Positions 8,101-16,989 of a stretch of 64,000 nucleotides of DNA are shown one piece after another. Made by a program: the position numbers and the translations under genes. The stretch lies in assembly GCA_017410325.1 (NCBI GenBank), contig JAFQRA010000023.1, positions 1 to 64,000 on the forward strand, in the 5' to 3' direction. The notes beneath the pieces were generated by a model, which saw only the letters and a list, made by a program, of their open reading frames with translations, made no database searches and had not been told where the DNA came from. Source of the DNA: Clostridia bacterium. Lineage in GTDB: Bacteria > Bacillota > Clostridia > Oscillospirales > Acutalibacteraceae. Position 1 is the stretch's first letter. Every line of letters starts with the position of its first letter.

Positions 8101-9372
8101 ATGAAAATAAGAACAAAGGCTTTGAGCTACGAAAAGGTTATGGCTTTGCCCCGAGGCGAACGCTTCAAGCCGCAAAAGCCGAATATATTTCTTTCAAGCG
8201 TTATCCGCCTTGCGGCAATACCCGATTTGCTTGCAACGAAGTTCACGTATACTACGGAGCGTATGGAGGAAACACAGGGTAAGCCCTGCCTTATCCTGAT
8301 GAATCATTCGAGCTTTATTGATTTGAAAATTGCGTCGAAAATATTTTACCCCAAGCCTTACGGTATAGTCTGTACTTCGGACGGCTTTGTGGGAAAGAAA
8401 TGGCTTATGAGTATGATAGGTTGTATTCCCACGCGCAAATTCGTCAGCGATTTTATGCTTATAGAGGATATAAAATATATGCTCGAAGAAAAAAAGACAA
8501 GCGTGCTGATGTACCCCGAAGCCAGCTATTCCTTTGACGGTACGGCTACCGCCCTGCCGAGGAAAATGGGCGTGCTTTTAAAAAAGCTCGGTGTACCCGT
8601 TGTTACGGTAATCACCAAGGGCGCTTTTGCCCGCGACCCTCTTTACAATATGCTTCAAAAGCGCAAGGTAAGGGTTAGTGCTCACGTCAAATGCCTGCTG
8701 ACACCGCAGGAGATAAAGGAAAAATCCACCAAGGAGCTTGACGAGCTTCTGGACAGGGAGTTCAGCTTTGATAATTTTGCGTGGCAGAAATCAAGCGGCG
8801 TTGAGGTTGATGAGCCCTTCCGTGCCGACGGACTTCACAGAATACTGTACAAGTGCTGTGAGTGCGGCAGTGAGGGTAATACGGAAGGTAAAGGTGTACA
8901 CCTTTACTGCGGTAACTGCGGCAAAAAGTGGGAGCTTACACCGCTCGGCGAGCTTGAAGCGGTTGACGGAAAAACACGGTTTTCACATATTCCCGATTGG
9001 TATGCGTGGGAAAGGGACTGTGTGCGTGAGGAGCTCGAAAACGGCACCTACAGGCTTGAAGCCGACGTTATAATAAGAATGATGGTGGATTACAAAGCGG
9101 TTTACAGCGTCGGTACGGGCAAGCTGATTCATACCGTTGAGGGCTTTAGGCTGACGGGCTGTGACGGAAAGCTCGACTACACGCAGTCTCCCCTTGCCGG
9201 CTACGGACTGTATGCCGACTATTTCTGGTACGAGCTGGGCGATGTAATATGCATAGGCGACAACGATGTGCTTTATTACTGCTTTCCGCAGGACAATACG
9301 CCCGTTGCCAAAACAAGAATGGCGGCAGAGGAGCTTTACAAGCTTACAAAGCAAAAACGGAAAAAGAAATAA
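8101..9372 (+). CDS. PlsC-type acyltransferase with zinc ribbon
   Basis: This is a 423-aa protein. Residues about 60-220 form an LPLAT/PlsC domain with the NHx4D catalytic motif (N68-H69, D74) and a second conserved block around P139-E140 (YPEASYSFDG). That domain transfers acyl groups to a lysophosphatidate-like acceptor at the membrane. A zinc ribbon follows (C252-x2-C255, C270-x2-C273) and then about 140 residues of unrecognised C-terminal domain. Ordinary PlsC is about 200-250 aa, so the second half is an addition. It has a good GAGGAG ribosome site and a strong terminator, and is monocistronic. The acceptor substrate is uncertain. Confidence 0.8.
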   Translation: MKIRTKALSYEKVMALPRGERFKPQKPNIFLSSVIRLAAIPDLLATKFTYTTERMEETQGKPCLILMNHSSFIDLKIASKIFYPKPYGIVCTSDGFVGKKWLMSMIGCIPTRKFVSDFMLIEDIKYMLEEKKTSVLMYPEASYSFDGTATALPRKMGVLLKKLGVPVVTVITKGAFARDPLYNMLQKRKVRVSAHVKCLLTPQEIKEKSTKELDELLDREFSFDNFAWQKSSGVEVDEPFRADGLHRILYKCCECGSEGNTEGKGVHLYCGNCGKKWELTPLGELEAVDGKTRFSHIPDWYAWERDCVREELENGTYRLEADVIIRMMVDYKAVYSVGTGKLIHTVEGFRLTGCDGKLDYTQSPLAGYGLYADYFWYELGDVICIGDNDVLYYCFPQDNTPVAKTRMAAEELYKLTKQKRKKK

Positions 9373-9378
9373 AGATAA

Positions 9379-9414
9379 AAAAGACGAAGCAAGAACGACT
9401 CCTGCTTCGTCTTT
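9379..9414. terminator. Bidirectional terminator
   Basis: AAAGACGAAGCA / TGCTTCGTCTTT, a 12-bp perfect stem, lies between the convergent plsC-like and PHP genes, with A and T runs on both sides. Confidence 0.85.
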
Positions 9415-9418
9415 ATGT

Positions 9419-10210
9419 TTATCTGCAAAGCTCAAATTTGTCCGTTTCCTTCAAATCAAGCAGAGTTATTACATCCTCAAAATTTTGCTTGACATCTGCC
9501 AGGACAGCCTGCTTGTGCGAGTCACTGCCGAGGTAGAATTTGCAGCCGCAGTCCTTGGCAACGTGATAGGGGTGAAGTAAAATTTCTTTTTCTTCGTTGC
9601 TCATATTAAGCGTTTTCATATTCAGCTCAATTCCGACACCCTTTGCCGCACAGTCGGAGAAAAAGGCGTACATCCTTTTTTCGTCAAGCAACTTTATAAC
9701 CCGGGGTGTGCGCTCCTTGAGAATGTGTCCGCAGGTCAGGTGCGCTATGCCCGTTTTGTGCCACGGCAGGTCTTTTTTCAGCAGTGCTTCGTTGCGTTCA
9801 AACCACAGGTCTGCCGCTTCCTCAGGCGTTTGAATTTTCGTCCTCACCGTGTTGCCGTCAAGGTGCATATGTGTTGTTGCAACGGTTATGAAGTCAAATT
9901 TCGGGAGCCTTTCGGGGCTGATGCCGAAAACAAAATTGTAGTCCATATCCGCTTCCGCGCCGAAAAGAAACTGCGTGTTTTCACCTTGCGGCAAGGGCAG
10001 AACGGAGCACACGGGCTCAAAATAGTGCTTGTCAAGCCATTTGGCCTCGCTTTTTACCGTTTCGTCCCAGAAATGGTTGGTAAGGCAGATTTTTTTGTAT
10101 CCGTTTTCTTCGGCATAGCGAAGCAGTGCTTCGGGCGTCTGCTTTTCGTCCTTGCAGCAGCTTGAAACCGTGGAATGGATATGAAAATCGTGGTCGGCAG
10201 CAAATCGCAT
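9419..10210 (-). CDS. PHP-domain phosphoesterase
   Basis: The 263-aa protein starts with the PHP metal motif DFHIHST (residues 8-14), has CLTNHFWD near residue 42, and ends with YLGSDSHK near residue 230. These are the His/Asp ligands of a trinuclear metal site as in histidinol-phosphate phosphatase HisK. There are no his genes nearby, so the natural substrate is open. It is the last gene of the ribU-rsmE-rsmF run (17-nt gap). Confidence 0.8.
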   Translation of the reverse strand: MRFAADHDFHIHSTVSSCCKDEKQTPEALLRYAEENGYKKICLTNHFWDETVKSEAKWLDKHYFEPVCSVLPLPQGENTQFLFGAEADMDYNFVFGISPERLPKFDFITVATTHMHLDGNTVRTKIQTPEEAADLWFERNEALLKKDLPWHKTGIAHLTCGHILKERTPRVIKLLDEKRMYAFFSDCAAKGVGIELNMKTLNMSNEEKEILLHPYHVAKDCGCKFYLGSDSHKQAVLADVKQNFEDVITLLDLKETDKFELCR

Positions 10211-10227
10211 AATATCAGCTCACTTTT

Positions 10228-11580
10228 TTATTTCGTTCTCAGTCCCTTGGGATAGTGGTTTTTTGCCGTACCGTTTGACACCTTCGCACCGCCTACGGCA
10301 CAGCCGTCAACCGTAACGACAGCCCAGCCGTTTTCACAGTCAACGCTTATTTCTTCGCCGTGGAGATATTTCTTTATTTCCTCGCTGTCAGCGGTCAGTT
10401 CAATCTTACGCTTGAATTTATCGCCCATAGCCATAAAAAACTGGTGATGGGGGAGAATATAGTTTTTCTTGATTTCGCCTATCGTCACGCCGCAGCAAAA
10501 CGCCGTACCCTTGGGCACGTCAAAATCGGGCGTAAAGTAAACGGGGGTGCCGTTGTACATTCTGACGTGGCTTTTGTTGAAGTGCGTGAGCACACTGTCC
10601 AGAAAATCGAAAACAGCTTTGTCTTGCTTTTCGGGCTTTGTCGGTGCGGATTTGGCGTTTCCCTCGGGTGCGGTGTTGCGCAGAACAGCCATAAACTGTC
10701 CCTCGCCCTTGGATTTATGGGGGTAAAAACGCCTTGCAAAATGTATATTGTCACATCTGCAGCCGTCAAATTTTATGCCTTGTGCCGTAGCACTTCTGAC
10801 CTCCTGCTTAACGGGTACTATTTCAAAATCGGGGTGGCCGGCTAAAAACGCATCCACCGTCATTTCGTTTTCTTCGAGTGAATAGGTACAGGTGGCGTAT
10901 ACTATATACCCGCCGTTTTTGACACAGACTGCCGCATTTTCAAGTATTTCCGCCTGCCTTTGGGCGCACATTTTTACGTTGTCTTCGCTCCACTCGTCAA
11001 TTGCAATATCGTCCTTGCGGAACATACCCTCGCCCGAGCACGGTGCGTCAACCATAACAAGGTCAAATGCTTTAGGGAAAGTCTTTGCAAGCTTTTTCGT
11101 GTCCATACAGGTTGTGACCGTGTTTTTAAGGCCCAGCCTCTCAACGTTGCCCGTGAGAATTTTACAGCGCGAGGCTATGATTTCGTTTGAAACAAGCACA
11201 CCGTTTTCGCCCAGCTTGTTCTTTAGCTGCGTGCTTTTGCCTCCGGGTGCGGAGCAGGTGTCGAGAATATACCAATCGGGCTGAATTTCAACACATTCCG
11301 CCGTTGCCATTGCACCGGGGTCCTGCACGTAAATCATACCTGCGTGGTGGTAGGGGTGGTTGCCCGCTTTGTCGTATTCAAGGTAGCAGCCGGTTTCAGC
11401 GTAAGGAATTCTTTCCTTGCCGAAGGGGTTGATTTTTTCAAAATCCTGCAGGCTTATTTTATCAGTATTGACTCGGTATGCCTTTACACACGGCTCGTGC
11501 ATGGCTTTTTCAAAAGCTTCGTACTCGTCGCCGAGTATTCTTTTCATTCGCTCGGTAAATTCAAGCGGTAATTCTTTCAT
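10228..11580 (-). CDS. rsmF: 16S rRNA m5C methyltransferase, RsmF type
   Basis: This 450-aa protein contains the NOL1/NOP2/Sun methyltransferase core: SAM-binding DTCSAPGGKSTQ (near residue 107), VMVDAPCSGEGMFR (motif IV with its Cys), and YATCTYSLEENE carrying the catalytic Cys. A C-terminal PUA-like region begins near residue 330. It makes m5C in 16S rRNA. The long C-terminus fits RsmF (YebU-type) better than RsmB, because the N-terminal NusB domain is missing. It overlaps rsmE by 4 nt (ATGA), so the two rRNA methyltransferases are translationally coupled. Confidence 0.9.
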   Translation of the reverse strand: MKELPLEFTERMKRILGDEYEAFEKAMHEPCVKAYRVNTDKISLQDFEKINPFGKERIPYAETGCYLEYDKAGNHPYHHAGMIYVQDPGAMATAECVEIQPDWYILDTCSAPGGKSTQLKNKLGENGVLVSNEIIASRCKILTGNVERLGLKNTVTTCMDTKKLAKTFPKAFDLVMVDAPCSGEGMFRKDDIAIDEWSEDNVKMCAQRQAEILENAAVCVKNGGYIVYATCTYSLEENEMTVDAFLAGHPDFEIVPVKQEVRSATAQGIKFDGCRCDNIHFARRFYPHKSKGEGQFMAVLRNTAPEGNAKSAPTKPEKQDKAVFDFLDSVLTHFNKSHVRMYNGTPVYFTPDFDVPKGTAFCCGVTIGEIKKNYILPHHQFFMAMGDKFKRKIELTADSEEIKKYLHGEEISVDCENGWAVVTVDGCAVGGAKVSNGTAKNHYPKGLRTK

Positions 11581-12323
11581 TTTTGTTCACTCATTTCAAT
11601 ATGAAGCATACACATTGCCGCCGCGGTAATTGCGGCGGTTTCCGTGCGCAGTATTCTGCAGCCCAGCGAAATCGTTTCACCGCCTGCGCTTGCCGCCGCT
11701 TCAACCTCGCTCTCCTCAAAGCCGCCCTCGGGGCCGATGAGTATGCCGATTTTCATACCGCTTTTAATTTTGCCAAGCACAGCCTTCGTTGCCGCCATAC
11801 CGTCCTTATTTTCGTACGGCACGAGGAAAAGGTCAAGCCCCTTTGCTTCTTCGAGCATCTGCTTAAAGGTGAGCACGCTGCCGATTTCGGGAATGAGGGT
11901 GCGCTTGCTCTGCTTTGCGGCGCTTTCGGCAATTGACTGCCAGCGGCTGACCTTGGCGTTTTTCTTCTTTTCGTCTAATCTTACAACACAGCGGCTCATT
12001 TCAACGGGCACGATTTTGGTTACACCCAGCTCAACCGTTTTCTGTATGATAAGTTCGAGCTTGTCCGCCTTGGGCAGGCCCTGGTACAGTGTTATCTGCA
12101 CGGGCAGTTCCGTATTCTGATAGTTTTCTTCTGCGATTCTTACGGCTGCCGTATCGCCGTCAAGGCTTTCTATTATGCAAAGGTGGCTGACACCGCCGAT
12201 GCTGACGAGTATTTCATCGCCTGCCTTCATACGAAGCACGTTTTTTATGTGGTTAAAATCCGTACCTTCAATATAAAACACGTCGCCCTGACGCTTTGAT
12301 TCATCAACAAAAAAATTGAACAT
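11577..12323 (-). CDS. rsmE: 16S rRNA m3U1498 methyltransferase RsmE
   Basis: The 248-aa length and motifs match RsmE: an N-terminal PUA-like domain (HIKNVLRMKAGDEI) and a SPOUT knot with ILIGPEGGFEESEVE (near residue 188) and the C-terminal SLGCRILRTETAAI that binds SAM. It methylates N3 of U1498 in the decoding site of 16S rRNA. It lies 12 nt after ribU and overlaps rsmF by 4 nt. Its position behind an FMN riboswitch is discussed in the findings. Confidence 0.93.
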   Translation of the reverse strand: MFNFFVDESKRQGDVFYIEGTDFNHIKNVLRMKAGDEILVSIGGVSHLCIIESLDGDTAAVRIAEENYQNTELPVQITLYQGLPKADKLELIIQKTVELGVTKIVPVEMSRCVVRLDEKKKNAKVSRWQSIAESAAKQSKRTLIPEIGSVLTFKQMLEEAKGLDLFLVPYENKDGMAATKAVLGKIKSGMKIGILIGPEGGFEESEVEAAASAGGETISLGCRILRTETAAITAAAMCMLHIEMSEQK

Positions 12324-12335
12324 TGTAAGCTACCC

Positions 12336-12905
12336 TTAAATTCTGTATTTCTTCACAAAGTAGGCAAGCCTCTTTAGCATAACGCCCGTAATAAGGCTGA
12401 TTGAAGAGGTCTTGATAAGGTTGAACGCAACCGCAAACCAGAAGGCGCTTTCGAATACCGCCGCGGCGCCCTCGCCCATATACATCGGGAAAATAATGAA
12501 GCGGTTTGTTACAAGCGCAACAGCCGTACCGATAAGGCAGGCGGGAATAAACGAAATAATTGCCGCCTTTGTCTTTTTCTTCTTGCGGTAAACGATTGAG
12601 GGCAGAAGAATGAACGAGGTCGTCATAATAGCGTTGGCAAGCTCGCCGACACCGCCGCTGGAGCTGTTTGTAACGCCTATAATTTCTTTGAGTATGCAAA
12701 CGATAACACCCTCAACAGGGCCGAAAAGCAGACCTGTCAGCAGAATGAAAACGTTGCTGAAATCGAGCTTAAAATACGGGGTTGCAGGGAAAATCGGGAA
12801 CGAGAAAAAGCTCAAAGCGTAGCTGAGTGCCACGAAAAGCGCAATAAAGACGATTCGCTTGGTTGTCAATTTTTTGGTCTTGCCTTCGTTTTTGATTTCT
12901 GACAT
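12336..12905 (-). CDS. ribU: Riboflavin ECF transporter S component RibU
   Basis: The 189-aa protein has about five to six membrane helices and an N-terminal TTKRIVFIALFVALSYAL segment with the small-residue pattern S components use to dock EcfT. The block FPATPYFKLDFSNVFILLTGLLFGPVEG is typical of RibU. It binds riboflavin at the outer face and works with the shared EcfAA'T module encoded elsewhere. An FMN riboswitch directly upstream (13027-13165) supports the substrate independently. The start ATG has AAGGTGG 8 nt before it. Confidence 0.93.
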   Translation of the reverse strand: MSEIKNEGKTKKLTTKRIVFIALFVALSYALSFFSFPIFPATPYFKLDFSNVFILLTGLLFGPVEGVIVCILKEIIGVTNSSSGGVGELANAIMTTSFILLPSIVYRKKKKTKAAIISFIPACLIGTAVALVTNRFIIFPMYMGEGAAAVFESAFWFAVAFNLIKTSSISLITGVMLKRLAYFVKKYRI

Positions 12906-12951
12906 AAAAATACCACCTTAACTTTAAATTAAGCAATATTCTTTAAGCAAG

Positions 12952-12979
12952 AAGAACCGCCCTTTTGCGGGCGGTTCTT
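12952..12979 (-). terminator. FMN riboswitch expression-platform terminator
   Basis: A 10-bp GC-rich stem (AGAACCGCCC / GGGCGGTTCT) with a short loop lies between the FMN aptamer and ribU. The following TCTTGCTT is only a moderate T tract. It should form when FMN is bound. Confidence 0.7.
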
Positions 12980-13026
12980 AAAAACCTGAAAAAAATGTTC
13001 GTATAAGCGGAACTTATGTGCTGCAC

Positions 13027-13165
13027 ATTCTTTTCCCTTCCGGACTGTTACCGTCGGTATCGGAATTTCACCGATTCGGGGAAAGCGCGGGTGCGCTGTC
13101 CTTCGCAGACTAAGAATACGTGATTCATCACTGCCGGTGAGGATTTTCACCTCGCCCCAAAGAAT
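13027..13165 (-). ncRNA. FMN riboswitch (RFN element)
   Basis: On the minus strand the closing stem ATTCTTT / AAAGAAT (13159-13165 with 13027-13033) encloses the RFN conserved blocks: GGGGCGAGGTGAAAATCC, ACCGGCAGTGA, AGTCTGCGA, AATCGGTGAAATTCCGAT, ACGGTAACAGTCCGGA. These are the FMN-binding core segments of the Rfam FMN family. It precedes a terminator and ribU, so FMN should switch off riboflavin uptake. Confidence 0.95.
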
Positions 13166-13390
13166 ATTCACTTTAGCCTTATTATAAGCCCGTCGGGGTG
13201 GACTGTCAACTGTTTTTTTATTTAGTTTATTTAATGTGTTTTTCTTTACAATTTTCAATTAAAATGTTATATTAATTTTTAATAAGGTATATAAGATAAA
13301 AAGTTATGGATTGGCTCGTGGGATTCTTTACTGTTTGTAATTGTTTTGAACATAATCAGATTTATTCAAAAGAAAGGCAGAGAATAATTT

Positions 13391-14590
13391 ATGGATAAGG
13401 CAAAACTTCTTGAAGTTCAGAAATCCGTCAGGGAACAGCTTGACGGCTGTGTGAATTTTTGGCTGAACAACGGCATAGACAAGGAAAACGGCGGCGTTTA
13501 CACCTGCCTTGACCGTGAGGGTAAGGTTTACTCAACCGACAAAAGCGTGTGGATGCAGGGCCGCTGTGCGTGGACGTTTGCCTGGCTTTGCAAAAATTAC
13601 GGCGTAAAGCCAGAGTGGCTTGAGGCGAGCAAGTCCTGCCTTGACTTTATGGAAAAATGCTGCATCAACCGTGAGGCAGGTGACAGAATGTATTTCACCG
13701 TCACCGGTGACGGTAAGCCGCTTCGTCAGCGCAGGTATTTTTATTCCGAGGCTTTTTATGCCATTGCCAACGCCGAATACTACGGCGTAACGGGTGAAGA
13801 AGTCTGCCTTGAAAGAGCACGCAGGGCATATGATATGTACTGGAACCTCTGGCACGGTATGCCCGACCCGACGGGTCTTGGTGCAAAGACAATTCCCGAA
13901 ACCCGTACGGGCAGGGGCTTCGGCTACCCGATGATTTATCTTAATATGACCGCCGTTATGCTCGGCGTTGACCCCGAAAGAAAGGCTCTTTATGAGGAAA
14001 GAGCAGAAAGCTGTGTCAGCGATATTTTAAAATATCACCTTCACCCCGAGCTTGGCTGTCTGCTTGAAAACGTTGGCCCCAACGGCGAAGCAAGGCTTGA
14101 ATTCACCGAGGGCAGAGTAATTAACCCCGGCCACGATATAGAGGGCGTTTGGTTCTTGCTTGAACACGCAAAGCGTACAGGCGACAAGGCGCTTGTCGAA
14201 AAAGCCGAGCTGATTTTCAATCAGGCCTTCAACGCAGGCTGGGACAAGGAATACGGCGGACTGCTCTATTTTATTGATGCGTGCGGTCTTCCCCCCGAAA
14301 GCTACGAGCACGATATGAAGCTCTGGTGGCCGCACAACGAAATTCTCATTTCTGCGCTTATGCTCTACCGCGACACGGGCAAGGAAGAATATCTGGACAA
14401 ATTTTATATGACCTTTGATTACTGTATGAAAGTTTTCTACGATAAAGAGTTCGGCGAGTGGTACGGCTATCTGCGCCGTGACGGTAAGCCGACTATGCCT
14501 CCCTGCAAGGGCTCAACCTTTAAGGGCCCCTTCCACCTGCCGAGAATGCTCGTAATGGTAGACAAAATGATTGATGAATTGGTAAAATAA
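13391..14590 (+). CDS. AGE-family N-acylglucosamine 2-epimerase
   Basis: This 399-aa protein is an (alpha/alpha)6-barrel epimerase. Family features are QGRCAWTFAWL near residue 56, NPGHDIEGVW near 237 and KLWWPHNE with H315, one of the two catalytic histidines. It interconverts GlcNAc and ManNAc or epimerises related free sugars. The adjacent NanA-type lyase (28 nt downstream) points to the N-acylmannosamine step of sialic acid breakdown; cellobiose 2-epimerase-type activity is the alternative. It is the first gene of the cluster. Confidence 0.85.
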   Translation: MDKAKLLEVQKSVREQLDGCVNFWLNNGIDKENGGVYTCLDREGKVYSTDKSVWMQGRCAWTFAWLCKNYGVKPEWLEASKSCLDFMEKCCINREAGDRMYFTVTGDGKPLRQRRYFYSEAFYAIANAEYYGVTGEEVCLERARRAYDMYWNLWHGMPDPTGLGAKTIPETRTGRGFGYPMIYLNMTAVMLGVDPERKALYEERAESCVSDILKYHLHPELGCLLENVGPNGEARLEFTEGRVINPGHDIEGVWFLLEHAKRTGDKALVEKAELIFNQAFNAGWDKEYGGLLYFIDACGLPPESYEHDMKLWWPHNEILISALMLYRDTGKEEYLDKFYMTFDYCMKVFYDKEFGEWYGYLRRDGKPTMPPCKGSTFKGPFHLPRMLVMVDKMIDELVK

Positions 14591-14618
14591 TTTTAAAAAT
14601 AAGAAAGAGGAATTAAAA

Positions 14619-15545
14619 ATGGATGTTACAAAGTATCAGGGTGTTATCCCTGCGTTTTATGCCTGCTATGACGACAACGGAGATATCTCTCCCGAAAGAG
14701 TGGAAGCCTTTACACGCTGGCTTATCGAAAAGGGCGTAAAGGGCGTTTACGTTGGCGGCAGCTCGGGCGAATGTATTTACCACGGCGTTGAAGAACGCAA
14801 AACCGTACTTGAGCATGTTGTTAAGGCGGCTGAAGGAAAGCTTACGATTATTGCTCACGTTGCCTGCAACAACACACGGGACAGTATGGCTCTTGCCGCT
14901 CACGCAGAGAGCCTGGGCGTTGATGCAATTGCCGCAATTCCCCCCATTTACTTCAAACTCCCCGAGCACGCAATTGCAAAGTATTGGAACGATATTTCCT
15001 CCGCCGCACCCAACACGGATTTTATTATTTACAACATACCTCAGCTTGCAGGTGTTGCACTTACTCTGCCTTTGCTTCGTGAAATGCTTAAAAACCCGAA
15101 AATGATAGGCGTTAAGAACAGCTCAATGCCCACAATGGATATTCAGGTTTTCAAGCACGAGGGCACGCTCGGCGGCAGAGATTTCGTTGTGTTCAACGGT
15201 CCGGACGAGCAGTTTATCAGCGGCCTGCTCATCGGTGCGGACGGCGGTATCGGCGGCACATATTCCGCAATGCCCGAGCTTTTCCTCAAACTGGTTGAGC
15301 TTCTGAAAAACGGCGAACTTGAAACCGCAAGGAAATTACAGAATGATGTTAATAATATTATTTATAAGCTCTGCTCCGCAAAGGGCAATATGTACGCCGT
15401 AATTAAGGCAACGCTCAAAAAGCGTGAGGGTCTCGAACTCGGCGGTGTACGTGCACCCCTTGCAAACCTTGTTGAAGCAGACGGTGTTATTGTCGACGAA
15501 GCCGTTGAAATGATTAATGCGGCAATAGAAAAATACATTAAATAA
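14619..15545 (+). CDS. N-acetylneuraminate lyase-type aldolase
   Basis: The 308-aa TIM barrel of the DapA/NanA family has the phosphate/carboxylate loop GGSSGE (near residue 47), catalytic Tyr138 in IIYNIPQ and Schiff-base Lys166 in IGVKNSS. Positions match N-acetylneuraminate lyase, and the YNIP context is typical of NanA over DapA. It cleaves sialic acid to ManNAc and pyruvate. It is tightly followed by a symporter gene. Another 2-keto-3-deoxy sugar acid is possible as substrate; true DapA is unlikely given the neighbours. Confidence 0.8.
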   Translation: MDVTKYQGVIPAFYACYDDNGDISPERVEAFTRWLIEKGVKGVYVGGSSGECIYHGVEERKTVLEHVVKAAEGKLTIIAHVACNNTRDSMALAAHAESLGVDAIAAIPPIYFKLPEHAIAKYWNDISSAAPNTDFIIYNIPQLAGVALTLPLLREMLKNPKMIGVKNSSMPTMDIQVFKHEGTLGGRDFVVFNGPDEQFISGLLIGADGGIGGTYSAMPELFLKLVELLKNGELETARKLQNDVNNIIYKLCSAKGNMYAVIKATLKKREGLELGGVRAPLANLVEADGVIVDEAVEMINAAIEKYIK

Positions 15546-15570
15546 TTACACAAAACAGGGGTAGCTCCTC

Positions 15571-16971
15571 ATGCTTGACAGCATTATTTCGGCGGTAAGT
15601 GATGCGCTGTACACTTACGTGCTTATTATTCTTCTTGTAGCGGGCGGTCTTTATTTTACCGTGCGCTCAGGATTTGCTCAGTTCAGACTTTTTAAAGAAC
15701 AAATCAGAGCGGTCACGGAAAAGCCTGCCGACGGCAAGGGTGTTTCGTCCTTCCAGGCGCTTATGGTGTCAACCGCCTCACGTGTCGGCACGGGTAACAT
15801 TGTCGGTGTTTCCACCGCACTCTGCCTCGGCGGCTTCGGCTCGGTTTTCTGGATGTGGCTTATTGCACTTATAGGCAGTGCATCGGCGCTTGCGGAAAGC
15901 ACGCTGGCACAGATTTACAAAAAGAAAACGCCCGACGGCTGCAGCGGCGGCCCTGCTTACTATATTGAAGCGGCACTCAGAAGCCGTCCGCTTGCGCTCG
16001 TTTTTACGGGCTTTCTGATTGCCACATTCGGCTTCGGCTTCAATATGCTCGCTTCCTACAACCTGCAGTCCACCTTTTCGGGCTACGGCTTCTACGATAA
16101 AAAAACCTCGCCGTGGGTTATCGGCTTTATACTTGCCGCAATCGTTTGCTACTGCCTTATGGGCGGCGGCAAGCGTGTTATCAAGGTAACGAGCTTTATG
16201 GTACCGTTTATGGGCGTTGCGTATATTCTCGTTGCGCTCATAATGGTGGTTGTGAATTTCAAGGCTTTGCCCGGTGTCTTCGAGCGGATTTTCGCCGAAG
16301 CCTTTGACGTTAAGGCCATATTCGGAGGCTTCACGGGCTCGTGTATAATGTTCGGCATCAAGCGCGGCCTTTTCAGCAACGAGGCAGGTGTGGGCTCTGC
16401 GCCCAACGCCTCCGCTTCTGCCGAGGTCAGACACCCCGTAAAGCAGGGGCTTGTTCAGGTGCTTTCCGTTTTTCTCGATACTGTTCTGATTTGCTCTGCA
16501 ACGGCATTTATGTGCATGTGCTCAGGCGTTGAGCCGACGAAGGAGCTTTCGGGTGCGCCCTACGTACAGGCGGCTCTTTCCTCCGCTTTCGGCGAAATCG
16601 GCCCGGTTTTCATAACTGTAGCAATGATACTTTTTGCTTTTACAACACTTCTGGGCAATCTATATTACGTTGACCAGGCGCTGATATATATTCTGAAAAA
16701 ACAGCCGGGCAAGAAAATTATGGCTGTTTATCATATAACGGCTTCTTTGGTGATTTTTGTCGGTGCAGGCCTGAGCGCCGATTTGCTTTGGAATATCGCA
16801 GATATAACTATGGGCGGAATGGCGCTTATCAATATGCCCGTAATTCTGTACCTTGGCAAGTATGTTTTCCGTGCGCTTAAAAATTACGATGAACAGCGCA
16901 GGGCAGGTGTCGAACCTGTTTTCAAAGCGAAGGATATCGGCCTTCCTCACGAGGTCGATTATTGGCAATAA
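15571..16971 (+). CDS. AGCS-family sodium:amino-acid-type symporter
   Basis: This is a 466-aa membrane protein with about 10-11 helices. The hallmark of alanine/glycine:cation symporters is visible at the N-terminus (LYFTVRSGFAQFRLFKE). SFQALMVSTASRVGTGNIVGV and FGIKRGLFSNEAGVGSAPNASA form the substrate and Na+ sites of the LeuT fold. Known members import alanine or glycine. Its place inside an apparent sialic-acid cluster is unusual, since sialate normally uses SSS, TRAP, ABC or MFS carriers. It starts 25 nt after the lyase gene. Confidence 0.85.
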   Translation: MLDSIISAVSDALYTYVLIILLVAGGLYFTVRSGFAQFRLFKEQIRAVTEKPADGKGVSSFQALMVSTASRVGTGNIVGVSTALCLGGFGSVFWMWLIALIGSASALAESTLAQIYKKKTPDGCSGGPAYYIEAALRSRPLALVFTGFLIATFGFGFNMLASYNLQSTFSGYGFYDKKTSPWVIGFILAAIVCYCLMGGGKRVIKVTSFMVPFMGVAYILVALIMVVVNFKALPGVFERIFAEAFDVKAIFGGFTGSCIMFGIKRGLFSNEAGVGSAPNASASAEVRHPVKQGLVQVLSVFLDTVLICSATAFMCMCSGVEPTKELSGAPYVQAALSSAFGEIGPVFITVAMILFAFTTLLGNLYYVDQALIYILKKQPGKKIMAVYHITASLVIFVGAGLSADLLWNIADITMGGMALINMPVILYLGKYVFRALKNYDEQRRAGVEPVFKAKDIGLPHEVDYWQ

Positions 16972-16989
16972 TAGGAATGTGGTGAGTTC

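Noticed and set aside
15778-16434. 218-codon minus-strand frame
   Set aside because: Shadow of the AGCS symporter gene.
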